NCBI GenBank assembly: GCA_934486705.1
Contig: CAKSQS010000019.1
Location: 1-39,368 of the forward strand
Source: an uncultured Eubacteriales bacterium
GTDB lineage: Bacteria > Bacillota > Clostridia > Oscillospirales > Acutalibacteraceae
Direction of reading: 5' to 3'
Length of the DNA stretch: 39,368 nt
Both the position numbers and the translations under genes were made by a program. Shown here in pieces: positions 8,194-16,646 of the stretch. Position 1 is the stretch's first letter; the number at the start of each line of letters is the position of its first letter. The notes below the pieces were generated by a model, which saw only the letters and a program-made list of their open reading frames with translations, made no database searches and was not told the origin of the DNA.

Positions 8194-9534
8194 TTACCCG
8201 TTAAGACGCGCCTCAAGCTCCGCCTTTTGCTCTTCGTAGCCCGGCTTGCCGAGCAGAGCAAACATATTTTTCTTATAGCTTTCAACACCCGGTTGATCGA
8301 ACGGATTAACCCCGAGCATATATCCCGAAATTGCGCACGCTTTTTCAAAGAAGTAAATAAGCCTGCCGAGGTTTTCTTCATCCGGCTTATCAACATTTAT
8401 AACGAGGTTCGGCACGCCGCCGTCGGTATGCGCCAAAACCGTGCCCTCAAATGCCTTTGAGTTTACATAGGACATAGTCTTACCGGCAAGGAAGTTAAGA
8501 CCGTCGCCGTTATCCGCGTCCTCTTCAATCACAACATCCTTATCGCTTTCGCCGAAGGTTACAACCGTTTCAAACATTAAGCGGCTGCCGTCCTGTACGA
8601 ACTGACCCATTGAGTGAAGGTCGGTTGAGAATGTAACAGAAGCCGGGAAAAGACCCTTGTTATCCTTACCCTCGCTCTCGCCGAAAAGCTGCTTGAACCA
8701 TTCCGCCATCATAGTAAAGCGGGGCTCGTAGCTTACGAGCAGCTCTACCGATTTACCCTTGCGGTAAAACGCGTTGCGGAGCGCGGCGTATAAATAGCAG
8801 TCGTTTTTATACATATCGGGCTCGTTGTATTCCTTCATAGCCGCCGCAGCGCCTGCCATAAGCGCGTCTATATCCGCTCCCGCAGCCGCAATCGGTAAAA
8901 GACCTACCGCCGTAAGAACGGAATATCTGCCACCTACGTCGTCCGGCACAACAAAGCACTCGTAGCCCTTTTCATCGGCTAACTTTTTAAGAGTGCCGCG
9001 CGCCTTATCGGTTGTGCAGTAAATTCTCTTTGCTGCCTCTTCCTCACCGTACTGCTTTTCAAGCAGATCGCGCAGAACTCTGAAAGCCACCGCAGGCTCG
9101 GTTGTTGTGCCCGATTTTGAAATAATGTTTACCGAAACGCGCTTGCCCTCGCACAGCTTTACAATATCCGAAAGATAAGCGCCGCTTATGCTGTTGCCCG
9201 CGAAATAAATTTCGGGGTTTTCGCCCTTTAACTGATTGTAGAACGGTCCTTTTAAGAACTCAATAGCGGCACGTGCGCCGAGGTATGAGCCGCCGATGCC
9301 TATAACTATGAGTATATCGGTATCCTTACGAATTTTTGCGGCTGCCGCTTTAATTCTCGCAAATTCCTCTTTATCGTAATTTACGGGCAGATCTACCCAA
9401 CCCAAAAAGTCGTTGCCGAGACCTGTTTTATCGTTTACAAGCCCGTGAGCCGCCGACACCTGGGTTTCAAGACCCTTAATATCGTTTTCTCTGATAAACT
9501 GTTTGGCGTATGCCGAATTGAATTTAATAGCCAT
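8194..9534 (-). CDS. pgi: Glucose-6-phosphate isomerase (446 aa)
   Basis: Interconverts glucose-6-phosphate and fructose-6-phosphate in the cytoplasm. The sugar isomerase folds are clear: VIGIGGSYLGARAA at residues 77-90, IISKSGTTTEPAVAFR near 145, DVGGRYSVLTAVGLLP near 205, and the C-terminal NPFDQPGVESYKK loop carrying the conserved catalytic lysine region. Length matches the ~450-residue Bacillus-type enzyme, shorter than the proteobacterial one. ATG 9534 has AGGGG six bases upstream. A recognisable promoter lies immediately before it. Confidence 0.97.
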   Translation of the reverse strand: MAIKFNSAYAKQFIRENDIKGLETQVSAAHGLVNDKTGLGNDFLGWVDLPVNYDKEEFARIKAAAAKIRKDTDILIVIGIGGSYLGARAAIEFLKGPFYNQLKGENPEIYFAGNSISGAYLSDIVKLCEGKRVSVNIISKSGTTTEPAVAFRVLRDLLEKQYGEEEAAKRIYCTTDKARGTLKKLADEKGYECFVVPDDVGGRYSVLTAVGLLPIAAAGADIDALMAGAAAAMKEYNEPDMYKNDCYLYAALRNAFYRKGKSVELLVSYEPRFTMMAEWFKQLFGESEGKDNKGLFPASVTFSTDLHSMGQFVQDGSRLMFETVVTFGESDKDVVIEEDADNGDGLNFLAGKTMSYVNSKAFEGTVLAHTDGGVPNLVINVDKPDEENLGRLIYFFEKACAISGYMLGVNPFDQPGVESYKKNMFALLGKPGYEEQKAELEARLNG

Positions 9535-9574
9535 TTTAACCCCTGGATTCTTTAGTTTTTAGTTTTCTATTTAT

Positions 9575-9603
9575 ATATTACAATATATCAGTATTTTTTT
9601 CAA
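9575..9603 (-). promoter_or_regulatory. Promoter of pgi
   Basis: On the minus strand TTGAAA (9603-9598) and TAATAT (9580-9575) are separated by 17 bases, about 40 bases upstream of the pgi start. Confidence 0.6.
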
Positions 9604-9632
9604 GTAGAAAAAACGATATTCATTAAAAGTTT

Positions 9633-10847
9633 TCATAATTGAAATAATCCTTTTAAAATCTGCCGCAGCGAAAAGCCGAGGGACAGCCTTTCCACATCCT
9701 CCGCCGCCGTTATCGGAATTTCGCCCAAGGTCTCTTTCCCTAACTTTACGGTCACCGTGCCGACCGCAGCGCCCTTCTTTATGGGAGCGGTTATATTTTC
9801 GTTAAAGCTTATTTCCTGCGTTATATTTCCCTTTGCAGCCTTAGGCAGCAAAACGCTTAATTGCTTTTCCGCGCTTATCGCAATTTTCTTTTGCGTTCCT
9901 TTTGCTATATCAAGCTCCTTTGTGTCCCCGAGGTCTGCGCTTATAACCGAATAGTTATAATTTGCAAATCCATAGTCAAGCAGCTTTTTAGCGCCGTTAA
10001 AGCGCTCCTTTGTGGTTTCACCCGCCATTACCACCGCCACAAGCTCCAGCCCGTTGCGCTCCGCCGTTGCCGAAACGCAGTATTTCGCGGTAGAGGTAGT
10101 GCCGGTTTTAAGCCCCGTTGTGCCCTCATAAAACCTTACAAGCTTATTTGTGTTTACAAGCTCGCTTTTGCCATCTCTCAAGCTATCCATCCAAACGGTG
10201 GTGTAATCCTTTATAAGCTCGTGCTTTATAAGCGCAGAAGACATAACCGCAACGTCATAGGCAGAGGTCAGGTGTCCGTCCGCGTCAAGCCCGGTGCAGT
10301 TCATAAAATGGGTGTTGGTCATTCCAAGCTCTGCCGCGCGCTCGTTCATAAGCGCCACAAAGCCCTCTTCACTGCCCGCAACCGCCTCGGCAAGTGCGGT
10401 GCAGGCGTCATTGGCGGACGCTATTACCGACGCTTTAAGCAAATCATTCACGGTCATGGTTTCCCCGGGCTCCAGCCATATTTGCGACCCGCCCATAGAT
10501 GCGGCGTGCTCGCTTGCGGTAACCACCGTTTCAAGGGACAGATCTCCCCTGTCGATAGCCTCCATAACAAGCAGCAGCGACATTATTTTTGTAATGGAAG
10601 CCGGCGGCAGCTTTTCATCGGGATTGTTTTCATAAAGCACCTGCCCGGTATGCGGCTCCATAAGCACCACCGACTTTGCCTTTATATCCAGCGTTTGCCC
10701 TATGGCGGCGTTTACGGGGGTATTATCAAGCGGAACGTTTATATCCGATATATCGCATTCGCTTGATACCGTAACCGCCTTTTGTGCAAAAACAGGCGCA
10801 GAACACATACATAAAACAGCTAAAACCCACGATATTATTCTTTTCAA
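9633..10847 (-). CDS. dacF: D-alanyl-D-alanine carboxypeptidase, PBP5/DacF type (404 aa)
   Basis: A membrane-associated or exported penicillin-binding protein that trims the terminal D-Ala of peptidoglycan pentapeptides. A signal peptide covers MKRIISWVLAVLCMCSAPVFA. The three serine-peptidase motifs are in place: S84-I-T-K87, S143-A-N145, and K246-T-G248. The C-terminal domain ends FSLRQILKGLFQL, a typical amphipathic membrane anchor. The start is TTG 10847; no in-frame ATG or GTG offers the signal peptide. The ribosome site AAAGGAG lies in the loop of a 12-bp hairpin whose stem includes the start codon (see separate feature). The symbol dacF is by similarity; other dac names are possible. 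Confidence 0.92.
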   Translation of the reverse strand: MKRIISWVLAVLCMCSAPVFAQKAVTVSSECDISDINVPLDNTPVNAAIGQTLDIKAKSVVLMEPHTGQVLYENNPDEKLPPASITKIMSLLLVMEAIDRGDLSLETVVTASEHAASMGGSQIWLEPGETMTVNDLLKASVIASANDACTALAEAVAGSEEGFVALMNERAAELGMTNTHFMNCTGLDADGHLTSAYDVAVMSSALIKHELIKDYTTVWMDSLRDGKSELVNTNKLVRFYEGTTGLKTGTTSTAKYCVSATAERNGLELVAVVMAGETTKERFNGAKKLLDYGFANYNYSVISADLGDTKELDIAKGTQKKIAISAEKQLSVLLPKAAKGNITQEISFNENITAPIKKGAAVGTVTVKLGKETLGEIPITAAEDVERLSLGFSLRQILKGLFQL

Positions 10848-10886
10848 AACGGCACACTCTCCTTTAATAGAAAAGTATGCCGTTTT
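10846..10886 (-). promoter_or_regulatory. Hairpin over the ribosome site and TTG start of the carboxypeptidase gene
   Basis: In the minus-strand transcript AAAACGGCATAC (from 10886-10875) pairs with GTGTGCCGTTTT (10857-10846) with one G-U pair. The 17-base loop contains AAAGGAG, and the right arm ends within the TTG start codon. It could tune translation initiation or, less likely, act as a protein site. Confidence 0.5.
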
Positions 10887-10939
10887 ATGTTACATTATGC
10901 CGTCGTATACCGTAACCATAAGCCGGACAAATTATAAAG

Positions 10940-10968
10940 TTGCAAATAACCACGCCTTGTACTATAAT
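10940..10968 (+). promoter_or_regulatory. Promoter of the Nudix gene
   Basis: TTGCAA at 10940-10945 and TATAAT at 10963-10968 with 17-base spacing; the gene starts 22 bases after the -10. Confidence 0.7.
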
Positions 10969-10989
10969 ATTTAAAGGGGGTATTTATAT

Positions 10990-11601
10990 ATGGATAAACT
11001 GACCGAATATGCCGCAGAGCTGCAAAGTCTGGCACAGGCAGGGCTGTTTTACGGCAAGGATGTTTACGATAAAGAGCGCTACGAAAGAATACGGGATATT
11101 TCTGCGGAGATCATGGCAATGAAGACCGAGCTGCCGCTTTGTAAGGTCAAAGAGCTTTTTTGCTCTGATTACGGCTATCAAACCCCGAAGGTGGATACCC
11201 GTGCCGCAATATTCAGGGATGATAAAATTCTGCTTGTTCATGAAAAAAACGGAACATGGTCGCTGCCGGGCGGCTGGTGCGAGTTTAATATGTCCCCTGC
11301 CGACAATACCGTTAAGGAAGCGCGTGAAGAGGCGGGAAGAAATATTGCGGTTCAATCCGTCATAGCCGTGCAAAGCAGGGAAAAGCATAATAAGCCGCAA
11401 TACGCATACGGCGTTGTGAAAATATTTTACCTTTGCAGCGATTTGGGCGGGGAATTTTGCGAAAACTCCGAAACTACCGAGGCAAAATTTTTCGCGTGTG
11501 AAGATTTGCCGCGCTTAGCCGAGGAAAAATGCAACAAAGAGCAGGTACTGATGTGCTTTAAAGCAAATTCCGATAAAAATTGGGTCACTCTGTTTGATTA
11601 A
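10990..11601 (+). CDS. Nudix hydrolase with N-terminal helical domain (203 aa)
   Basis: Residues 1-65 form the helical N-terminal extension found in one subgroup of Nudix enzymes. The hydrolase domain follows from VDTRAAIFRDDKILLVHEKNGTWSLPGGWCEF. The Nudix box reads GWCEFNM.......KEAREEAG at about residues 96-117. The first Glu of the consensus is Met and the Arg of 'RE' is Lys, while the metal-binding REE core is intact. Proteins with this extension often act on ADP-ribose or similar nucleotide sugars, but substrate is not deducible. Start ATG 10990 follows GGGGG at about ten bases. Confidence 0.88.
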   Translation: MDKLTEYAAELQSLAQAGLFYGKDVYDKERYERIRDISAEIMAMKTELPLCKVKELFCSDYGYQTPKVDTRAAIFRDDKILLVHEKNGTWSLPGGWCEFNMSPADNTVKEAREEAGRNIAVQSVIAVQSREKHNKPQYAYGVVKIFYLCSDLGGEFCENSETTEAKFFACEDLPRLAEEKCNKEQVLMCFKANSDKNWVTLFD

Positions 11602-11607
11602 AAGTAT

Positions 11608-11653
11608 TAAAAAAACACCTTACGTCAATAATATCGGCGTGAGGTGTTTTTTT
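11608..11653 (+). terminator. Terminator hairpin carrying the next gene's ribosome site
   Basis: AAAAAACACCTTACG pairs with CGTGAGGTGTTTTTT (one G-U), 13-base loop, ending in seven T. It closes the Nudix transcript. The right arm contains GAGGTG (11641-11646), eight bases before the ATG of the following transpeptidase gene, so read-through mRNA would have a sequestered ribosome site. Confidence 0.8.
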
Positions 11654-11654
11654 A

Positions 11655-13256
11655 ATGTCTGATACAGGGTTCGGCGCGGTTTTTGCAAAAAGAGCCGCAA
11701 TTGCGTTTTTAGTAAGCGTGGTTTTGTTTTTCAGCTGCATTTTAAGGGTGGCGGTGTGCGCCATGTCGGATTATTCAGCGGTATTAAACCGTCAAAGCAG
11801 CTACAGGCTTACCGTGGGGAAGCTGCGCGGCACAATTTACGACCGAAATATGGTGCCGCTTACCAACGCCGAGAGCAAAATCATCGCCGCCGTATCGCCC
11901 ACTCCAAGAGCCGTAACTGCAATAAGCGGAATACTTTACGGCGAAGAGCTGCAGCGCGTGCTTGAAAAGCTGAAAGGCGGAAAGCCCGTGCTTTGCGAGC
12001 TTCCGAAAGAGACAGACTGCGACGGAATTGCGTGTATGCGGGTATACACGCATAATTCCGCCGATACGCCCGCAATTCATCTTTTAGGCTACACCGATTC
12101 CGACTATCACGGTATGTCGGGAATAGAAAAAGCCTACGAGGATATTTTATATTCTGAAAAGGAAGCGGCTTTTGTATACACAAAGGACGGCAAGGGCGAT
12201 ATTTTGGCGGGCGTAGACCCGATAGCGGAAAACGACAGCGCGGTTACTGCGGGCGGCGTTGTTACAACGCTTGATATAAATATTCAAACCGTGGCAGAAG
12301 AAGAGGCTGCGGCAATAGAGGCGGGGGCGGTTATAATAGCCGATTCCGAAACCTCTGAAATAAGAGCGGCGGTAAGCCGCCCGGATTTTGACTGCACAAA
12401 TCTTGCGGAATACCTCGGGGCGGATAACTCTCCCCTTTTAAACCGAGCGCTTGCCGCATTTAACGTGGGCTCGGTATTCAAAGCCTGCGTAGCCGCGGCG
12501 GGAATAGAGGCGGGCAAGGGAGATTTCAGCTATAACTGCACGGGCAGCTGCAAAATAATAGACCGCGTTTTCAAATGCCATAACCGTTCGGGACACGGGC
12601 TTATGACGCTTAAAGGCGGTCTTGCAAATTCGTGCAATACATTTTTTTATAATTTTGCGTTTGATATAGGGGCGGACGCTGTTTACAATACGGCGTCGGC
12701 GCTTAATTTCGGAAAAAGCTTTGAAATTTGCGAGGGTATAGCCTGCGCCGCGGGTAGCCTGCCTAAAAGGGAAAGTCTTGATAATATAGCCTACCTTGCC
12801 AATTTTTCCATAGGTCAGGGCGAGCTGCTGCTCTCCCCCGCCGCAATGCTGAACCTTTACTGCGCGGCAGCTTACGACGGCAGCTACGCGCTGCCCTCGG
12901 CGGTTTCGGGCGTTATTTCGTCGGGCAAGCTCACCCCCGCCCAAAAACGCGGCAGAACGCGCGTTATGTCGGCAGATACCGCAAAGATAATAAGAGAGTA
13001 TTTAAGCGCGGTTATAACCGAGGGAACGGGAAAAGCGGCAGCGCCGAAAACGGTAAGCGCCGCAGGAAAAACCGCCACCGCCCAAACGGGGAAATACGAG
13101 AACGGCAAAGAGATATGCGAGGGATGGTTCTGCGGATTTTTCCCCGCCGAAAAGCCTGAATATACAGTAATAATTTTTTCGGAAAACACCGAAAAGCAGG
13201 AAAAAAGCTGTGCGGAAATTTTCGCCGCAATAGCGGACAGGCTCTCGGTCACATAA
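11655..13256 (+). CDS. Penicillin-binding transpeptidase (class B-like, 533 aa)
   Basis: A single membrane anchor spans about residues 11-36 (KRAAIAFLVSVVLFFSCILRVAVC). A short PBP dimerisation-type region follows (LRGTIYDRN, then LGYTDSDYHGMSGIEKAYEDIL). The transpeptidase domain has S273-V-F-K276 as nucleophile motif, S326-C-N328, and K472-T-A474 in place of the commoner KTG. KTA is unusual but the surrounding AGKTATAQTG is typical. It would crosslink peptidoglycan on the outer face of the membrane. It is shorter than FtsI/SpoVD and lacks PASTA domains; a PBP2 or sporulation role cannot be decided. It overlaps the convergent hemolysin III gene by 8 bases. Confidence 0.88.
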   Translation: MSDTGFGAVFAKRAAIAFLVSVVLFFSCILRVAVCAMSDYSAVLNRQSSYRLTVGKLRGTIYDRNMVPLTNAESKIIAAVSPTPRAVTAISGILYGEELQRVLEKLKGGKPVLCELPKETDCDGIACMRVYTHNSADTPAIHLLGYTDSDYHGMSGIEKAYEDILYSEKEAAFVYTKDGKGDILAGVDPIAENDSAVTAGGVVTTLDINIQTVAEEEAAAIEAGAVIIADSETSEIRAAVSRPDFDCTNLAEYLGADNSPLLNRALAAFNVGSVFKACVAAAGIEAGKGDFSYNCTGSCKIIDRVFKCHNRSGHGLMTLKGGLANSCNTFFYNFAFDIGADAVYNTASALNFGKSFEICEGIACAAGSLPKRESLDNIAYLANFSIGQGELLLSPAAMLNLYCAAAYDGSYALPSAVSGVISSGKLTPAQKRGRTRVMSADTAKIIREYLSAVITEGTGKAAAPKTVSAAGKTATAQTGKYENGKEICEGWFCGFFPAEKPEYTVIIFSENTEKQEKSCAEIFAAIADRLSVT

Positions 13257-13926
13257 CGTAAAACAGTATGCAGAAATACTGCAATATACTTCCCACAACC
13301 ACGAAAATGTGGAATACTGAATGCATATAGCGGTGAACGCTTTTTCCCGCTATGCCGTAAAGCACCGCCCCCACGGTGTAGGATATTCCGCCCGCAAGCA
13401 GCCACATAAAGCCAGCCTTGCCTATGGCGGTAATTGCTGTCTTACCGGTGAACACAATGCACCAGCCAAGTGCCAAATAGCAAATTATTGAAAATACGCT
13501 GTATTTTTTAAGATCTATTGCGTTAAGGGTTATTCCCAAAGCGGATACCCCCCAGACTATTCCGAAAACCGTCCAGCCGAGCGCCGTGCTTGTGCGGCGC
13601 AGGGAGCAAAGCGCAATCGGGGTGTATGTACCTGCAATAAGTATGAACACTGTGCAATGGTCTATTACCTGCATAACCTTTTTTGCGGTTTCGGGCTTTA
13701 ACCCGTGGTAAACGCTCGACATAGTGTATAAAAGTATCATTGAAAAGCCGTATATAAACGCACTTACCACCTCATACGCGCCGCCATGCAAAAACGCCCT
13801 TACAACGCAGGTTGCAAGCGCCGCTATTCCGAAAGCGCCGCCCACTATGTGCGATACCATATTAAAAATTTCCTCGCCCCGTGTGTAATCAGGGAGCGCC
13901 CTGTCCTTAAGCTTTGTTCTTTTCAT
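13249..13926 (-). CDS. Hemolysin III / PAQR-family membrane protein (225 aa)
   Basis: Seven hydrophobic helices and the family histidine pattern identify this as a hemolysin III (YqfA-like) protein. EEIFNMVSHIVGGAFG is at the N-terminus, SSVYHGL near residue 72, DHCTVFILIAGTYTPIAL near 90-107, and the C-terminal YMHSVFHIFVVVGS. The conserved Ser/Asp/His residues form a predicted zinc hydrolase site in the membrane. Cellular role is poorly known; the name reflects an old Bacillus cereus assignment. It converges on the penicillin-binding gene with an 8-base overlap. Confidence 0.92.
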   Translation of the reverse strand: MKRTKLKDRALPDYTRGEEIFNMVSHIVGGAFGIAALATCVVRAFLHGGAYEVVSAFIYGFSMILLYTMSSVYHGLKPETAKKVMQVIDHCTVFILIAGTYTPIALCSLRRTSTALGWTVFGIVWGVSALGITLNAIDLKKYSVFSIICYLALGWCIVFTGKTAITAIGKAGFMWLLAGGISYTVGAVLYGIAGKSVHRYMHSVFHIFVVVGSILQYFCILFYVM

Positions 13927-14023
13927 TTCATCACCCTGCTTAGTATAATACCACAGAATTATGAATAAATAAAGCCCCGATTATTTTTTCCGCACCGCGC
14001 GCTATAGGAATAAACTCGGCAAT

Positions 14024-14055
14024 AAAAAAATCAGCCCTTTCGGACTGATTTTTTC
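14024..14055. terminator. Terminator of the rplJ-rplL operon
   Basis: AAAAAATCAG pairs with CTGATTTTTT around a short CC/GG-extended loop. It lies 22 bases after the rplL stop on the minus strand and could work in both directions. Confidence 0.85.
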
Positions 14056-14077
14056 TATGTCATATATAGCTTACAGA

Positions 14078-14455
14078 TTAAGCAAGCTCAACAGTAGCGC
14101 CAACCTCGGTGAGCTTAGCCTTCATAGCTTCAGCCTCATCCTTGGCAACAGCCTCTTTGAGGGTCTTCGGAGCGCCGTCAACAATAGCCTTAGCCTCAGC
14201 AAGACCGAGACCGGTTATCTCGCGAACAGCCTTAATAACCTTAATCTTCTCAGCGCCAACTTCCTTAAGAACAACGTCAAACTCGGTCTTCTCTTCAGCT
14301 GCTGCTGCGCCGCCTGCTGCCGGAGCTGCTACTGCTACCGCCGCTGCTGCGGATACGCCGAATTCCTCTTCTACTGCTTTAACGAGCTCAGAAAGCTCAA
14401 GAACGGTAAGAGCTTTGATTTCTTCAATCATAGCTGCAATTTTCTCAGATGCCAT
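14078..14455 (-). CDS. rplL: 50S ribosomal protein L7/L12 (125 aa)
   Basis: The stalk protein that recruits translation GTPases. N-terminal dimerisation helix, Ala/Gly-rich hinge (AAAAVAVAAPAAGGAAAAEEK), then the globular domain with EFDVVLKEVGAEKIKVIKAVREITGLGLAEAK. Full length for the family. It follows rplJ by 37 bases with GGAGG upstream of ATG 14455. No rpoB follows, unlike the usual cluster. Confidence 0.98.
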   Translation of the reverse strand: MASEKIAAMIEEIKALTVLELSELVKAVEEEFGVSAAAAVAVAAPAAGGAAAAEEKTEFDVVLKEVGAEKIKVIKAVREITGLGLAEAKAIVDGAPKTLKEAVAKDEAEAMKAKLTEVGATVELA

Positions 14456-14492
14456 TTTATTTTCCTCCGATTTTTAATTAGTTTTTTAAAAA

Positions 14493-15002
14493 CTATTCCG
14501 CGTCTGCGGTTCCGTCTTTATCGACGATTGCCTGCAATGCACGTGCAAAGGCTGCGATAGGAGCCTGGAACGCGCTGCAAACGGTTGCAAGAAGAACTTC
14601 CTTTGTGGGAAGCTTTGCAAGAGATTCAATAGTGGCAATATCCACTACCTGACCGTCAAGGAAGCCCGACTTAACCTTAAAGCTGTCGTGACCCTCGGCG
14701 AATTTGCAGAGTATGCGTGCCGCTGCGGTATAATCTTCCTTAGAAAGGGCGATTGCGGTTGTTCCCTCAAGAACGGACTTCATACCCTCAACGGAAGTAC
14801 CGTCGATAGCACGGCCTAAAATAGTGTTTTTAACAACGAAGTAATCAACCCCGTTTTCGCGAAGCTCTTTACGGAGCGCTGTATCGTCGGCAACGGTAAT
14901 ACCCTTATAATCAACGATAACGCCGGTAACCGCGCCGCTTATTTTTTCGGCAAGCTCTGCCACCTGCTGCTGCTTTTTCTCAAGAACTGAAGCGTTCGGC
15001 AT
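14493..15002 (-). CDS. rplJ: 50S ribosomal protein L10 (169 aa)
   Basis: L10 anchors L7/L12 to the ribosome and represses its own operon. Recognised by VLEKKQQQVAELAEKISGA, VIVDYKGITVADDTALRKELR, VKNTILGRA and the C-terminal helix that binds L12. The start is ATG 15002, preceded by GGAGGTG; the frame is open 50 codons further upstream but that stretch is the structured leader, not protein. Confidence 0.97.
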   Translation of the reverse strand: MPNASVLEKKQQQVAELAEKISGAVTGVIVDYKGITVADDTALRKELRENGVDYFVVKNTILGRAIDGTSVEGMKSVLEGTTAIALSKEDYTAAARILCKFAEGHDSFKVKSGFLDGQVVDIATIESLAKLPTKEVLLATVCSAFQAPIAAFARALQAIVDKDGTADAE

Positions 15003-15017
15003 TTGATTTTCACCTCC

Positions 15018-15146
15018 GAAAGTATAAATAATGCCCGTCCAAAGACGATAGGACGGGCATAAATAAACATAATTATTTAAGCGCACACCTCGGCAGGCGA
15101 AAAGCTTACGACCTATACGGTCACCTGCTGTCTTTGGATTGCAACA
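15018..15146 (-). ncRNA. L10 leader (ribosomal protein autoregulatory RNA)
   Basis: The transcript between promoter and rplJ carries the recognised features of the Firmicute L10 leader: GCAGGTGACC, a CCTGCCGAGGT segment, and a terminal hairpin ATGCCCGTCC/GGACGGGCAT (15060-15051 with 15040-15031). Excess L10 or the L10-L12 complex binds such RNA and shuts off expression, by termination or ribosome-site control. Confidence 0.85.
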
Positions 15147-15151
15147 CTGCA

Positions 15152-15180
15152 ATTATAATACATCCTCTTCCGTTTGTCAA
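15152..15180 (-). promoter_or_regulatory. Consensus promoter of rplJ-rplL
   Basis: On the minus strand TTGACA (15180-15175) and TATAAT (15157-15152) are both perfect consensus with exactly 17 bases between, fitting a strong ribosomal promoter. Confidence 0.9.
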
Positions 15181-15186
15181 GTATTT

Positions 15187-16569
15187 TTATTTACAAAAAT
15201 GCTGTCCGAGCTTTTTATAGCTTACGGCAAAGCATATTATCTCCGCTGCCGCCGTGATCACCCACGAAAAAATGTACAGCAGATACAATGACGGTATGGT
15301 ACGGAAATAGGCGAATACGGTGTATATCCACACCACACGGAACACGCATGAGCCCATAATTACAATAGCGGTAGGCGCAAGGCTCTTTCCTATACCGCGG
15401 CAGGCTGCAATGGCGCAGTCCATAAAGGCACTGAAAGCATAGGAAAAGCACATAATGCGCGTGCGCTGCAGTCCCGCCTCAATAACCGCTTCCTCATTGG
15501 CAAAAAGTGATAAAAACTCCCTGCCGAACAGAAACAAAGCCCCGCCGAGCACCGCGCCTGCCGCAAAGGAATATGTAATGCCGATAAAGTAGCTTTTAAG
15601 CACACGGTCGCGTTTTGCCGCTCCCAAGTTTTGACCCATAAAGGTTGAGCAAGCGGTATAAAATGCCGCCATAATATTGTAAATTACGGTATCGGCATTG
15701 GCGGCGGCTGCATTCCCCTCAACCATAACGGAATCAAAGGAATTGACCGCACCCTGTATAAACAGATTGGCAACGGCAAAAATGGCATTTTGCAGTCCCG
15801 CCGGAATACCCAACCCGAGCAAACGCTTTTCCTCAAACCTGTCAAGCCCGTTTTTCACATCCCGAAAGTGAAAGGTGCAGCTATCGTTCTGCCGCCCCAT
15901 ATGTATAAGTATCAGCACCGCCGACACATACTGCGTGATAATGCTGGCAAGCGCAACGCCGTCCTCCGCCATACCGCAGACTATAACGAAAAACAGGTTG
16001 AAAAGCACATTAAGAATGCCCGCAATCATAAGATATGTAAGCGGGCGCTTTGTATCGCCGTTTGCGCTTAATACCCCGTTACCGAAGTTAAAAATACCGA
16101 GTGCGGGCATACCGAGCGCATATATTCGAAAATAAAGCACCGCCCCCTCAATAAGATCTTCCTTAGTGCCGAGCAATTCAAGCATAAACCGTGCGGAAAT
16201 AAGGCAAAGCACCGCAATAATGCAGCCCATTGCAAGGCAAAGCACAAACGAGGTGCGAATTGACGCAGCTGTACGCTCATTGTCGCGCGCGCCGAGGTGC
16301 TGCGCCACACGGACATTGACCGCGCTACCCATACCGATAAGAAAGCCCGTAAACAGCGTAACAAGAATTGTGGTTGAACCGACCGCCCCTAAAGCCTCGG
16401 CGCTTGAAAATTTGCCGACAACCGCCACATCCGCCATATTGAAAAGCACCTGCAAAAGCTGGGAAAGCATAAGCGGAACGCTTAAAAGCAACATATTTTT
16501 CCACAGCGAGCCGTCTGTCATACGAATTTCGCCGTGCGTGCTCTTTAAATCGGCGGATCGATTTGCCAT
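15187..16569 (-). CDS. MATE-family efflux transporter (460 aa)
   Basis: Twelve hydrophobic segments in two related halves define a multidrug and toxin extrusion exporter driven by Na+ or H+. Motifs include LLLSVPLMLSQLLQVLFNMADVAVVGKF in the first half, GMGSAVNVRVAQHLGARD, and the repeat-equivalent STFMGQNLGAAKRDRVLKSYF in the second. ATG 16569 has GGAGG seven bases upstream. It is monocistronic, with a promoter whose -35 lies in a 9-bp inverted repeat, suggesting local repression. Substrate unknown. Confidence 0.92.
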   Translation of the reverse strand: MANRSADLKSTHGEIRMTDGSLWKNMLLLSVPLMLSQLLQVLFNMADVAVVGKFSSAEALGAVGSTTILVTLFTGFLIGMGSAVNVRVAQHLGARDNERTAASIRTSFVLCLAMGCIIAVLCLISARFMLELLGTKEDLIEGAVLYFRIYALGMPALGIFNFGNGVLSANGDTKRPLTYLMIAGILNVLFNLFFVIVCGMAEDGVALASIITQYVSAVLILIHMGRQNDSCTFHFRDVKNGLDRFEEKRLLGLGIPAGLQNAIFAVANLFIQGAVNSFDSVMVEGNAAAANADTVIYNIMAAFYTACSTFMGQNLGAAKRDRVLKSYFIGITYSFAAGAVLGGALFLFGREFLSLFANEEAVIEAGLQRTRIMCFSYAFSAFMDCAIAACRGIGKSLAPTAIVIMGSCVFRVVWIYTVFAYFRTIPSLYLLYIFSWVITAAAEIICFAVSYKKLGQHFCK

Positions 16570-16646
16570 ATTGATAAACCTCCGAAAGCTTACATACTGC
16601 GCATTTCAGCTTAATTTTTAAATTCCCGACTATAAAAATCGGGTTA

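Noticed and set aside
9861..10766. Long open frame (about 300 codons) on the plus strand opposite the carboxypeptidase
   Set aside because: It is antisense to a gene with all three PBP motifs, has no ribosome site, and its product is rich in Arg/His/Cys as expected for a shadow frame.
15003..15152. 50-codon N-terminal extension of L10
   Set aside because: The stretch is the L10 leader RNA; L10 proteins begin at the Met with GGAGG before it.
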